Of a stretch of 40,161 bases of DNA, positions 32,838 through 40,161 are shown one piece after another. Source of the stretch: Thiocapsa sp. (lineage in GTDB: Bacteria > Pseudomonadota > Gammaproteobacteria > Chromatiales > Chromatiaceae); contig NZ_JAJDNA010000024.1 in the NCBI RefSeq assembly GCF_022340925.1, forward strand, positions 1 to 40,161, in the 5' to 3' direction. A program made the translations under genes and the position numbers. Below the pieces are notes generated by a model that worked only from the letters and a program-made list of their open reading frames with translations, had not been told where the DNA came from and made no database searches. Position 1 is the stretch's first letter. Each line of letters opens with the position of its first letter.

Positions 32838-34205
32838 TCATGAATCCGACGCGGCTCTCGGCAGCTGCACCCGGGCCGACAGGCCGCCCGTGTCCACGGC
32901 CTCGAAGAGGAGCGTGCCGCCGCAGGCATCGACGACGTCCCGCGTGATCGCGAGCCCGAGGCCGCTGCCGTCTCGGCGTTCGTCCAGGCGCAGGCCGCGC
33001 TCGCCGAGACGGGACAGCTGCTCCGGCGGAACACCCGGGCCGTCGTCTGCGATCTGGATCTCGACCCGGTCGCCCAGCCTCACCCGGACATGCACCTCTG
33101 ACTGCGCCCATTTGGCGGCGTTCTCCAAGAGGTTGCCGAGCAGCTCCATCAGATCATCCGCGACGAGCGCGGCACGGGCCTGCGGCGGCGCGACCACCCG
33201 CCAGTCGAGCCGCGCGCCCTCCGGGGTCCGCTGGAGCGTCCGCAGCAGACGACGGATGGCATCGACCACGTCGGCATGGGCTTGACGGACATGGGCCCCG
33301 GAGCGCACCCGGGCGCGCACCAGCTCACGCTCGACGCGCCGACGCATGCTTGTCGCCAGCAGCTCCAGATCCTCGGCCAGGGCTGCGTTGCCCCGCTCAC
33401 GCAGACGCTGGGCATCGGCGACCAGCGCACCGAGCGGGGTCTTGAGGCCGTGGGCGAGGTCCGCGGTCCAGGCCCGGGCGCGGTCGACCGCCTGCTCGCG
33501 CTCCATCAGCAGGGCATTGACCTCGCCGACCAGTGGCATGACCTCGTCGGGATAGGCCTCGCCGAGTCTCCTGGCCCGGCCGGAACGGATCGCGCCGAGA
33601 CCGCGCCGAACCGCGTCGAGCGGCGCCAGCCCGGTCTGGACCTGGACGAAGGTCGCCGCAGCCAGGACCAGTGCGATCAAGAGGAGGTAGGGCAGCATGT
33701 CCGCTGCGAAGGCATCGCGCGCGGACGCGAGCTCGGCCCGATCGACCCCGACCATGAGGCGCAGGGACAGGGTCTTCCCACCCGGCTTCAAGAGGATGCG
33801 CCGCTCACGCACCAGGAGCCGCTGCGAGCCAGGCCCCGTGGCCTCATGGGCATGGACGGTCCCGGGCTCCAGGTCATCTGCGGTGAGCTCCACCAGCTGG
33901 TCCCAGAGCGAGCGCGAGCGCAGCAGCCCAGGGTGCCCGACGCCGTCGATCTGCCAATAGAGTCCGCTCAGGGGTTGGCCGAAGCGCGGGTCGGCCGGCT
34001 CGCGGGTCAGCGCGACATCGCCCTGGGGCGTCACCGTCACCGCGGCCGCGAGCTGGTTGAGCTGTACGCGCAGCTCCTCTCCGATGCGCCGCTCGACATG
34101 TCGCTCGAAGAGCGTGACCAAGCCGAGCCCGGCGACGACGAGGGCCAGTGTGATCGAGAGGGCGGCACCGATCCAAAGGCGTGCGCGCAGGGAGCGACCG
34201 GTCAC
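32838..34205 (-). CDS. Sensor histidine kinase (two-component system)
   Basis: A 455-residue membrane kinase from a GTG start. It has a membrane segment at ~13-33, a periplasmic sensor of ~130 residues, and a second membrane segment at ~168-190. A HAMP-like linker follows, then dimerisation/phosphoacceptor His252 in DLAHGLKTPLGAL and a GHKL ATPase with NLLENAAKWA, DDGPGVPPEQL and DGSGLGLAI. The GTG has a poor ribosome site. An in-frame ATG at 34394 would overlap the response-regulator gene by 23 bases and add 63 basic, low-complexity residues, so translational coupling through that start cannot be excluded. It pairs with the regulator just upstream and probably controls the divergent cytochrome operon. 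Confidence 0.88.
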   Translation of the reverse strand: MTGRSLRARLWIGAALSITLALVVAGLGLVTLFERHVERRIGEELRVQLNQLAAAVTVTPQGDVALTREPADPRFGQPLSGLYWQIDGVGHPGLLRSRSLWDQLVELTADDLEPGTVHAHEATGPGSQRLLVRERRILLKPGGKTLSLRLMVGVDRAELASARDAFAADMLPYLLLIALVLAAATFVQVQTGLAPLDAVRRGLGAIRSGRARRLGEAYPDEVMPLVGEVNALLMEREQAVDRARAWTADLAHGLKTPLGALVADAQRLRERGNAALAEDLELLATSMRRRVERELVRARVRSGAHVRQAHADVVDAIRRLLRTLQRTPEGARLDWRVVAPPQARAALVADDLMELLGNLLENAAKWAQSEVHVRVRLGDRVEIQIADDGPGVPPEQLSRLGERGLRLDERRDGSGLGLAITRDVVDACGGTLLFEAVDTGGLSARVQLPRAASDS

Positions 34206-34371
34206 CTTGAAGCGCGGCCGGCGTGATCTGGGGCTGTGCGGTTGCCGACCGGGCGCTGCGGCAACCCATGGTCTCGCCGTCGACGCGGCTTCGGTTTCCT
34301 GTCCTTCATCACCGCGTCCCGCCGATCGCCGCGGGTGAACGGCAGGCTGGGTTGACGCGCACTGGAGCAAG

Positions 34372-35058
34372 TCATGTCGGGCGCGGTTCCGCATCGCCCC
34401 GCTCCGGCTCGACCAGATAGCCGAAACCCCGGCGGGTCTGGATGAGATTGATTCCGAGCTTGCGTCGCACCCGCCCGACCAGGACCTCGACGGCGTTTGA
34501 GTCGCGCTCGAAGTCCTGGGCATAGAGTTGCTCGGTCAGCTCGAGCTGCGACACCACCCGCCCGGCGTGCTGCATGAGATAACTGACCAGGCGATATTCC
34601 TGCGGTGAGAGGTGGACGGGGACACCCTCCACACTCACGGCCATCCGGCGGGTGTCGAGCACGACCGGGCCGTTGACGATCACCGCGCTGGCCTGGCCCG
34701 CGGCGCGGCGCACCAGGGCGCGCAGCCGGGCCAGCAGCTCCTCCATGCGAAACGGCTTGGGCAGGTAGTCGTCCGCGCCCGCGTCGATGCCTTCCACCCG
34801 TTCGTGCCAATCGCCGCGCGCGGTCAGGATCAGCACCGGGAAGCGCTGGTCGTTTGCCCGCCATTTGCGCAGGATGGAGAGTCCGTCCATGCCCGGAAGC
34901 CCCAGATCCAGGATCACCGCCGCATAGGGCTCGGTATCGCCCTTGAACCACGCGGCTCGGCCGTCGGCCGCGCGGTCCACGACGAATCCCGCGGCCGTCA
35001 GTGCGGCGACAAGGCCTTCGGCGAGGCGCTCGTCGTCCTCCACCAAGAGCAGCCGCAT
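34372..35058 (-). CDS. OmpR-family response regulator
   Basis: 228 residues. The receiver (1-~120) has the acidic pair in LLVEDDERLAEG, phosphoacceptor Asp51 in ILDLGLPGMDGL and the LPKPF lysine. The C-terminal winged-helix DNA-binding domain (~130-220) ends SNAVEVLVGRVRRKLG and IQTRRGFGYLVE, as in QseB/PmrA/PhoP-type regulators. The ATG overlaps the stop of the PepSY gene by one base (TGATG). Direct repeats CTGAC-N6-CTGAC in the divergent promoter region at 35440-35455 have the 11-base period expected for such a dimer. Confidence 0.95.
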   Translation of the reverse strand: MRLLLVEDDERLAEGLVAALTAAGFVVDRAADGRAAWFKGDTEPYAAVILDLGLPGMDGLSILRKWRANDQRFPVLILTARGDWHERVEGIDAGADDYLPKPFRMEELLARLRALVRRAAGQASAVIVNGPVVLDTRRMAVSVEGVPVHLSPQEYRLVSYLMQHAGRVVSQLELTEQLYAQDFERDSNAVEVLVGRVRRKLGINLIQTRRGFGYLVEPERGDAEPRPT

Positions 35059-35423
35059 CAGTCCTCCTCCACTGCCAGGATCCGCCCCGTCGCGGCGTCG
35101 ACCAGGATCTCGAGCAGTCTTCCGCTCGCAGTGATGACCTTGAGCTCATAGACCCAGTGCGGGCCATCGCGATGACCTTCGCGCTCGAGCTCCACCTCGA
35201 TCACCTCACCGGGCACCTCTGCCGAGACCCCCTGCAGAATCTCCGCGATTGGGCGGACCTCGCCCCGCTGAAGCGCATCCCGGGCGCGATCCTGGTCGTG
35301 GGCAGGGCGCACTCCGCCGGCGTGTCCGAGCCGGTCCGCGAGCGACGGGTGCGGCATCACGGCCATCACGAGGATGGCGGCCAGGTTCAGCCGATGGAGC
35401 CTTCGGATCCACATGTCGCCCAT
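35058..35423 (-). CDS. Secreted PepSY-domain protein
   Basis: 121 residues. The N-terminal segment RLHRLNLAAILVMAVMPHPSLA is a signal peptide, so the protein is periplasmic. The PepSY fold covers ~45-121: ARDALQRGEVRPIAEIL, then VIEVELEREGHRDGPHWVYELKVI and LLEILVDAATGRILAVEED. PepSY proteins often accompany QseBC-like two-component systems next to cytochrome b genes, and it may modulate the kinase's periplasmic sensor (inference). It is the first gene of the PepSY-regulator-kinase operon, with a one-base overlap to the regulator. Confidence 0.88.
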   Translation of the reverse strand: MGDMWIRRLHRLNLAAILVMAVMPHPSLADRLGHAGGVRPAHDQDRARDALQRGEVRPIAEILQGVSAEVPGEVIEVELEREGHRDGPHWVYELKVITASGRLLEILVDAATGRILAVEED

Positions 35424-35561
35424 TATGGACGCAATCGACCTGACCGTTCGCTGACAAGACCGCTCAGGGTCTGGTCAGGCCAGCTCCCGTAGTCTGCACC
35501 CCAGGCCAAGCTCCATCGCGGCCTGAAACCCGGCGGTGCACACACACAGGAGAGCGAATTG
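35424..35561. promoter_or_regulatory. Divergent promoter region with OmpR-type direct repeats
   Basis: This 138-base gap separates the leftward regulator operon from the rightward cytochrome operon. CTGAC at 35440-35444 and again at 35451-35455 form a direct repeat with an 11-base period. CTGACC at 35440-35445 also has an inverted counterpart GGTCAG at 35473-35478. A TAGTCT at 35490-35495 could be the rightward -10 with no proper -35, as in activator-dependent promoters. AGGAG near 35548 serves the cytochrome b start. Confidence 0.4.
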
Positions 35562-36173
35562 ATGATGACTGAACACGCGTTCGCAGCGACGACCGAGCGA
35601 CACGAGACCCCGGAGCGCATCCGCGTCTGGGACCCATTGGTGCGGATCTTCCACTGGACGCTGGTGGCCGGTTTCGCCACTGCCTTCGTCGTCGAGGACG
35701 CCCTCCTCGGCGTCCATGTCTGGGCCGGCTATCTGGTGCTGACCCTGATCGGCGTGCGTCTGGTCTGGGGCCTGATCGGCACCCGCCACGCCCGCTTCAG
35801 CGATTTCGTGCGGAGCCCACGCCAGGTCCGCGCCTACATCGCGGATGCCTTGCACCTGCGCGCCCCGCGCTATCTGGGCCATAACCCGGCGGGGGGCGCC
35901 ATGGTCGTCGCCCTCATGGTCGCCGTCGCGGCGACCGGACTGACCGGCATGGCCGTCTATGGTGCCGAAGAGCTTTCCGGCCCCCTGGCCGGGACGATGC
36001 GTGCCCTGGCTCCGTCCTGGGGCCATCGCTTCGAGGAGGTCCACGAGGTCCTGGCCAATCTCACCCTCGGGCTCGTCGTCGTCCATGTGGCCGGTGTGCT
36101 CTTCTCCAGCTTCGCGCATCACGAGAACCTCATCGGTGGCATGATCAGCGGGTTCAAGCGGAGGGATGCCTGA
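35562..36173 (+). CDS. Cytochrome b561-type membrane protein (SHP-associated)
   Basis: A 203-residue inner-membrane diheme cytochrome b of the Ni/Fe-hydrogenase b-subunit/b561 type. Membrane helices carry likely heme ligands in VRIFHWTLVAG, GVHVWAGYLVL and EEVHEVLANLTLGLVVVHVAGV. The loop NPAGGAMVVALMVAVAATGLTG is typical. ATG codons at 35562 and 35565 are equivalent; AGGAG lies nine bases before the first. Its stop overlaps the next ATG (TGATG). It likely passes quinol electrons to the periplasmic cytochromes encoded next, as in the Rhodobacter SHP operon. Confidence 0.92.
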   Translation: MMTEHAFAATTERHETPERIRVWDPLVRIFHWTLVAGFATAFVVEDALLGVHVWAGYLVLTLIGVRLVWGLIGTRHARFSDFVRSPRQVRAYIADALHLRAPRYLGHNPAGGAMVVALMVAVAATGLTGMAVYGAEELSGPLAGTMRALAPSWGHRFEEVHEVLANLTLGLVVVHVAGVLFSSFAHHENLIGGMISGFKRRDA

Positions 36174-36529
36174 TGAAATCCGTCCTCCCCGCAATCCTCT
36201 TCGCCGCCGGCGTGCTGGCCTCGCCGGGGGTGCTCCGCGCGACCGACGCGGCGGCCGGCGCCGCCGCCTGGGTCAAGGCATATCCCCAGGCGGACGGCTC
36301 CGCGGGCCGCAGCTGCGTCACCTGTCACGGGCGTGACCTCACCGCGCCGGGTCGCCACGCCGTCACCCACAAGGTCATCGAGCCGCTTGCGCCGTCGATG
36401 AATCCGCAGCGGCTCACCGACTCGGCCAAGGTCGAGAAATGGCTGCTGCGCAACTGCCGCTGGACCCTCGGGCGTGAGTGCAGTCCGCAGGAAAAGGCCA
36501 ACTTCATCAGCTATATCCGCACCCAATAA
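36173..36529 (+). CDS. shp: SHP-type monoheme cytochrome c (DUF1924)
   Basis: 118 residues with a signal peptide (LPAILFAAGVLASPGVLRA) and one heme site, CVTCH at 48-52. The segment RNCRWTLGREC matches the sphaeroides heme protein: Asn94 lies where the detachable Asn axial ligand of SHP is found, and Cys95/Cys103 can form its disulfide. SHP-type proteins bind oxygen when reduced. It is the second gene of the cytochrome operon, between cytochrome b and the diheme cytochrome, the order known for SHP clusters. Confidence 0.9.
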   Translation: MKSVLPAILFAAGVLASPGVLRATDAAAGAAAWVKAYPQADGSAGRSCVTCHGRDLTAPGRHAVTHKVIEPLAPSMNPQRLTDSAKVEKWLLRNCRWTLGRECSPQEKANFISYIRTQ

Positions 36530-36544
36530 GGGGAGCCACACGAG

Positions 36545-37135
36545 ATGCCCACATCCACCCGAATCCTCATGATGATCGCCGCGGCGCTGCTCTCCCTGGG
36601 CGCCGTCGGCCTGGCGCTCGGCGACGACGATGAAGACGACGAGGCGCGCGGAGGCTGGCTGAGGCCGCGCGCCGACGTCGCGCCGGTCACCAACGAGACC
36701 TACGTCCGGGAATGCGGCTCCTGCCACATGGCCTATCAGCCGGGGCTGCTTCCGGGGGACGCCTGGATCCTGATCATGCAGCCCACTTCCTTGGCCGCGC
36801 ACTTCGGCGACGACGCCTCCCTGTCGGAGGACCTCCGCGCCGAGATCGCCAGCTATCTCAAGGCCAACTCGGCCGATCGGGCCGGGCGCTCGCGCTCGCG
36901 GGCCTTTGCCGTGGCGGCGCGTCCCGATGCCGCCGGCCAGGGTACGGGGCTGCCGCGCATCACCCGGACCCGCTACTTCCTGCACGAGCATGACGAGATC
37001 CCGCCGCGGCTGGTGATCGGCAACCCCGACGTGGGCAGCTTCAGCCAGTGTGACAGTTGTCATCGGGGTGCCGCCGACGGCGTCTACAACGAGAAACAGG
37101 TGTCGGTTCCCGGGCACGGCCGCTGGGAGGACTGA
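36545..37135 (+). CDS. Diheme cytochrome c (DHC type)
   Basis: 196 residues with a signal peptide (RILMMIAAALLSLGAVGLALG) followed by an acidic stretch (DDDEDDE). There are two heme sites: CGSCH at 57-61 and CDSCH near 168. The context ETYVRECGSCHMAYQPGLLP and the closing SCHRGAADGVYNEKQVSVPG are typical of the diheme cytochromes that give electrons to SHP. It starts 15 bases after the SHP gene with a GGGGAG ribosome site. It is probably the intermediate between membrane cytochrome b and SHP or the octaheme protein. Confidence 0.9.
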   Translation: MPTSTRILMMIAAALLSLGAVGLALGDDDEDDEARGGWLRPRADVAPVTNETYVRECGSCHMAYQPGLLPGDAWILIMQPTSLAAHFGDDASLSEDLRAEIASYLKANSADRAGRSRSRAFAVAARPDAAGQGTGLPRITRTRYFLHEHDEIPPRLVIGNPDVGSFSQCDSCHRGAADGVYNEKQVSVPGHGRWED

Positions 37136-37403
37136 GTCCCCGAGCGATCCGACGCCGTCGGCGACGCGCGGGTCATCCTCGAAGCCGCGGATGGCCCGCC
37201 GCCATGCCGATCCGCGCGGCCCGTGTCGAGACATTCACGACACGCCGGCTCGGTTCGTGCCGACCGACGGAGTCATTGCGCGACGTCAGGAAAAACGGGA
37301 TCGATCTGAACTAGGCTTGCTGTTGGTATACGGCCGGTGACAGGGTTTGTCTGGGCCTCCAATGGATGCCGGCCCGGCCCCAGCCCATCTTCGGAGCGAT
37401 ATC

Positions 37404-39059
37404 ATGCGAGCCTCGATCGGCGCTCTCGCCTGTCTCCTCTCGACCGCACTCCTCAGCGGCGGCGTGCATGCGCGCGACAACTGGCCGACCCCCCCGGCGA
37501 CCGACCTGCAGCGTCCACAGGTCTCCGGTCCGCTGCAGGGTGGCACGGCGGACCACACCAAGTTCGAGGAGCTTCGGGGTCCGTTCAGCTCCGGGCCGGA
37601 GGTCACCAAGGCCTGCCTGGACTGCCATACCGAGACCGGCGGCCACTTCATGCGCAACATCCATTGGACCTGGTCTTACACCAATCCGGACACCGGCCAA
37701 CAGCTCGGCAAGCGCTACCTGATCAACAACTTCTGCACCAACGCCCGCGGCAACGAGGGGATGTGCGCCCAGTGCCATGCCGGCTACGGCTGGAAGGACG
37801 AGAGCTTCGACTTCAGCGACGAGACCAACATCGACTGTCTGGTCTGCCACGAGACCACCGGCACCTACTACAAGACCCCGAACAGTCTTGGCAGCCCCGC
37901 CTGCTCGGTCATGTTCGAGGGCAAGCCGCCGATCGATCTGGCGGCGGTGGCACAGAGCGTGGAGCTCCCGCAACGCGCCAACTGCGGTGCCTGCCACTTC
38001 AACGGCGGCGGCGGCGACAACGTCAAGCACGGTGACCTGTCCTCGGCCCTCAAGAGTCCGCCGCGGACACTAGACGTGCACATGGGCGTCGATGGTCTGA
38101 ACTTCGCCTGCACCGCCTGCCACATCACCAACCGCCATGTCTGGGCCGGCAGCCGTTATCGCGTCGTCTCCAAGGACACCGAGGGCACCGGCAAGCCCGG
38201 TCAGCGCACCGACGTCGCCACCTGCGAGTCGTGCCACGGTCTCGCGCCGCATCCGGTGGATTCGCTTGCGCGCTTCAAGCTCAACGATCACGTGCAGAGC
38301 ATCGCCTGCCAGACCTGTCATATCCCCGAGTTTGCCCGCGGCGGCGTCGCGACCGTCGTCGATTGGGATTGGCGCACCGCCGGGAGGACCAGGAACGGGG
38401 AGGGCTATCATGAGGAGGGCTACATCCAGGCCAACGGCGACCACCGCTACACCTATAAGTCGATCAAGGGCAACTTCACCTACGACGAAAACCTGGTCCC
38501 CAGGTATGCCTGGTTCGACGGCCAGATGCTCTACACCACCATCGACACCCGGTTCGACCCGCAGGCCGAGTCGATCGAGATCAACGGCTTCACCGGCTCG
38601 CGCGAGGATGCCCGATCCCGTATCTGGCCGTTCAAACGCATGCAGACCTGGCAGCCCTATGACAAGGGCAACGGAACCCTGGTCTACACCCACCTGTGGG
38701 GTGAGGACGATGCCGCCTATTGGGGTAACTACGACATGGCCGCGGCCATCGAAAAGGGCATGGCCGATTTCGGGTTGGACTACTCGGGAGACTATGGCTT
38801 TATCCAGACCATCTCCTGGTGGCCCATCACCCATATGGTCGCGCCGAAAGAGCAGGCGCTGGCGTGCGGCGACTGCCATGCCCCGACGGGCAGCCGGCTG
38901 GCATCGGTGGAGGGTGTCTACATGCCCGGCCGGGATCACAACCGCTGGCTCGACATCATCGGTACCCTGCTGGTCGCAGGGATCCTGGGCGGGATTCTCA
39001 TCCACGGCCTGATCCGATTCTTCTCGCCGAAAAACGCCTCCGCAGGGGAGCACCACTGA
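37404..39059 (+). CDS. otr: Octaheme c-type cytochrome, tetrathionate reductase family (OTR)
   Basis: 551 residues with GGAG eight bases before the ATG and a signal peptide ending GGVHA-RDN. There are exactly eight CXXCH sites, at 71, 121, 145, 194, 236, 274, 302 and 488, the number of the Shewanella OTR family, which reduces tetrathionate, nitrite and hydroxylamine in vitro. A C-terminal membrane anchor lies at ~515-540 (IIGTLLVAGILGGILIHGLI). It follows the DHC gene after 268 bases with no feature I can name, so it may have its own promoter. Its stop overlaps the next cytochrome b ATG. With the flanking b-type cytochromes it can draw quinol electrons for reduction of a sulfur or nitrogen compound; the physiological substrate is not certain. 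Confidence 0.94.
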   Translation: MRASIGALACLLSTALLSGGVHARDNWPTPPATDLQRPQVSGPLQGGTADHTKFEELRGPFSSGPEVTKACLDCHTETGGHFMRNIHWTWSYTNPDTGQQLGKRYLINNFCTNARGNEGMCAQCHAGYGWKDESFDFSDETNIDCLVCHETTGTYYKTPNSLGSPACSVMFEGKPPIDLAAVAQSVELPQRANCGACHFNGGGGDNVKHGDLSSALKSPPRTLDVHMGVDGLNFACTACHITNRHVWAGSRYRVVSKDTEGTGKPGQRTDVATCESCHGLAPHPVDSLARFKLNDHVQSIACQTCHIPEFARGGVATVVDWDWRTAGRTRNGEGYHEEGYIQANGDHRYTYKSIKGNFTYDENLVPRYAWFDGQMLYTTIDTRFDPQAESIEINGFTGSREDARSRIWPFKRMQTWQPYDKGNGTLVYTHLWGEDDAAYWGNYDMAAAIEKGMADFGLDYSGDYGFIQTISWWPITHMVAPKEQALACGDCHAPTGSRLASVEGVYMPGRDHNRWLDIIGTLLVAGILGGILIHGLIRFFSPKNASAGEHH

Positions 39060-39712
39060 TGGCCACGCACCGCGTCAAGATCTTCAGCCTGTTCGAGCGC
39101 TTCTGGCACTGGACCCAGATGCTCCTCATCTTCGTCCTGGTGATCACCGGTTTCGGGCTGCATGGCTTCCATCACGTCTTCAGCTTCCAGGATGCCGTGA
39201 CCCTGCATACCGCCGCCGCCCTCTCGCTGCTGCTGCTGTGGGCCTTCAGTGTGTTCTGGCTGTTCACCACGCGAAGCTGGCGACACTTCATCCCCACAGC
39301 ATCGGGCATGTGGGGGGTGCTGCGCTTCTACAGCTATGGCATCTTCAAGGGCGAGCGCCACCCCTACCGCAAGGCGTACTGGCGCAAGCACAACCCGCTT
39401 CAGGCCCTGGCCTACCTGATGCTGAAGATCGTGCTGTTCCCGGCGATCTGGGTCACCGGCCTCGCGTATATGTTCTATTTCGCCTGGCGCGACATGCCGC
39501 ATGCCACGCAGTGGCTTAACGGCATCGCGGAGGTGCACACCGCGGCGGCCTTCCTGATCCTCGCCTTCGTGTTCATCCACGTCTACATGCTGACGACCGG
39601 GCACTCGTTCCGCGACCACCTGATGCCGATGATCACCGGCTTCGACGAGGTGGATCTCTCGCCGGAGGAAGAGGCCTATCTGCGCACGGACCAGCCCGCG
39701 GACATCCGTTGA
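39059..39712 (+). CDS. Cytochrome b/b6-domain membrane protein, partner of the octaheme cytochrome
   Basis: A 217-residue inner-membrane protein with about four helices. Candidate heme ligands are in FERFWHWTQMLLI, AVTLHTAAALSLL and AEVHTAAAFLILAFVFIHVYM. The start is at 39059, where ATG overlaps the octaheme stop (TGATG) and GGGGAG lies upstream. It is distinct in sequence from the cytochrome b at 35562. It is the likely quinol dehydrogenase subunit for the octaheme enzyme. It ends the operon; a short hairpin follows without a T-run. Confidence 0.9.
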   Translation: MATHRVKIFSLFERFWHWTQMLLIFVLVITGFGLHGFHHVFSFQDAVTLHTAAALSLLLLWAFSVFWLFTTRSWRHFIPTASGMWGVLRFYSYGIFKGERHPYRKAYWRKHNPLQALAYLMLKIVLFPAIWVTGLAYMFYFAWRDMPHATQWLNGIAEVHTAAAFLILAFVFIHVYMLTTGHSFRDHLMPMITGFDEVDLSPEEEAYLRTDQPADIR

Positions 39713-39883
39713 TCCTGACGCGGCCACCGGCCAGCAATCAAGCGACCGAGAAACGCGGACCTGCCGCGTCAACAGAACGACGGAGTGGCATCCGCCGACA
39801 GCGGCCAGGACGCGCTTCCGCGCCCGTGGAGCTGAGCCTTTACGCTTGGTGATTGGCGGCCCCGTGTTTGCCTGGAGGTGCGC

Positions 39884-40161
39884 ATGGCCCAATGGTCTGA
39901 GCCTCGAGCGCTCGAGATGGCCGCGAACACCTCCGGACTCCTCCGCCTCGCCACCTATGCGTCGGTTGCCACGGCGTGCCTGCTGATTCTGACCAAGCTC
40001 GGGGCCTGGCTGGTTACGGGCTCGATCAGCGTGCTCGCCTCGTTGGTCGACTCGACGATGGACGCGGGCGCCTCCGTGGTCAACCTCCTGGCGGTCCGCT
40101 GGTCACTCATGCCGCCGGATGCCGGCCACCGCTTCGGCCATGGCAAAGCCCAGGACCTGGC
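39884..40161 (+). CDS. fieF: Cation diffusion facilitator, FieF-like (cut by window edge)
   Basis: The first ~92 residues of a CDF-family divalent metal/proton antiporter. GGAGG stands six bases before the ATG. Visible marks: first membrane helix LATYASVATACLLILTKLGAWLVTG, second-helix metal site LVDSTMDAGASV (the DxxxD of FieF), and the HRFGHGKAQDL loop of the FieF branch. Expected role is Fe2+/Zn2+ efflux from the cytoplasm. The C-terminal domain is outside the window. Confidence 0.9.
   Translation, partial: MAQWSEPRALEMAANTSGLLRLATYASVATACLLILTKLGAWLVTGSISVLASLVDSTMDAGASVVNLLAVRWSLMPPDAGHRFGHGKAQDL

Noticed and set aside
39753..39769. Hairpin ACGCGG-N5-CCGCGT after the cytochrome operon as a terminator
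   Set aside because: Six-base stem without any T-run on the plus strand; too weak to call.
1..40161. CRISPR array, tRNA or rRNA genes
   Set aside because: No regularly spaced direct repeats and no tRNA- or rRNA-like sequence were seen on reading; a tRNA/CRISPR scan would confirm.

Overview
The window is about two-thirds G+C and densely coded. The gene set includes an adenosylcobalamin-dependent ribonucleotide reductase, an octaheme tetrathionate-reductase-type cytochrome cluster, QueF, a TrkH/TrkA potassium system, RAYT/REP elements and several TIR/STAND/CHAT-type genes. Together with outer-membrane barrels and lipoproteins this suggests a Gram-negative gammaproteobacterium, most likely of the purple sulfur bacteria (Chromatiaceae). 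That placement is inference from gene content; no rRNA or other marker gene is present.

Layout. (a) 1-2544, minus strand: a predicted peptide-ligation/tagging operon (circularly permuted ATP-grasp, alpha-E protein, transglutaminase-like protein cut by the window edge). A larger transglutaminase-DUF2126 protein lies at 7403-10723 on the plus strand. Between them, nrdJ-trkH-trkA are read on the minus strand. (b) 11018-15068, plus strand: a SulP anion transporter with an unusual coiled-coil insert, queF, and an FGGY sugar kinase. (c) 15155-16144: a gene graveyard with a STAND P-loop joined in frame to a formylglycine-generating-enzyme fragment, a truncated RAYT transposase between two REP-like stem-loops, and a broken TIR gene on the other strand. 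(d) 16386-22272, plus strand: a compact four-gene TIR operon. (e) 22291-23493, minus strand: an outer-membrane beta-barrel with a good sigma70-type promoter. (f) 23936-29425, minus strand: an 1829-residue protein with two lipase-like hydrolase domains, an M17/macro-like region, a CHAT caspase-like protease and a helical C-terminus. (g) 29838-32632: a secreted phosphatidylserine-decarboxylase-like protein, a small outer-membrane barrel with promoter and terminator, and a small lipoprotein. (h) 32838-39712: a PepSY/response-regulator/histidine-kinase operon divergent from cytochrome b, SHP, diheme cytochrome c, octaheme cytochrome and a second cytochrome b. (i) The start of a FieF-like cation efflux gene runs off the right edge.

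The best candidate for an undescribed system is the TIR operon (16386-22272). Its products are predicted to lie in successive compartments: a cytoplasmic TIR-like/TIR/SLOG protein, an inner-membrane TIR protein with a glycine-rich periplasmic tail, a periplasmic TPR protein, and a lipid-anchored alpha/beta hydrolase. The periplasmic tail of the TIR-membrane protein and the mature N-terminus of the TPR protein share a 16-residue motif (11 identities) written with different codons, which suggests a docking element. The giant hydrolase-CHAT protein 1.7 kb downstream, on the opposite strand, is a second candidate. Together with the TIR and STAND wreckage upstream, this makes 15-29.5 kb look like a conflict/defence island. 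Function is inferred from domains and order only.
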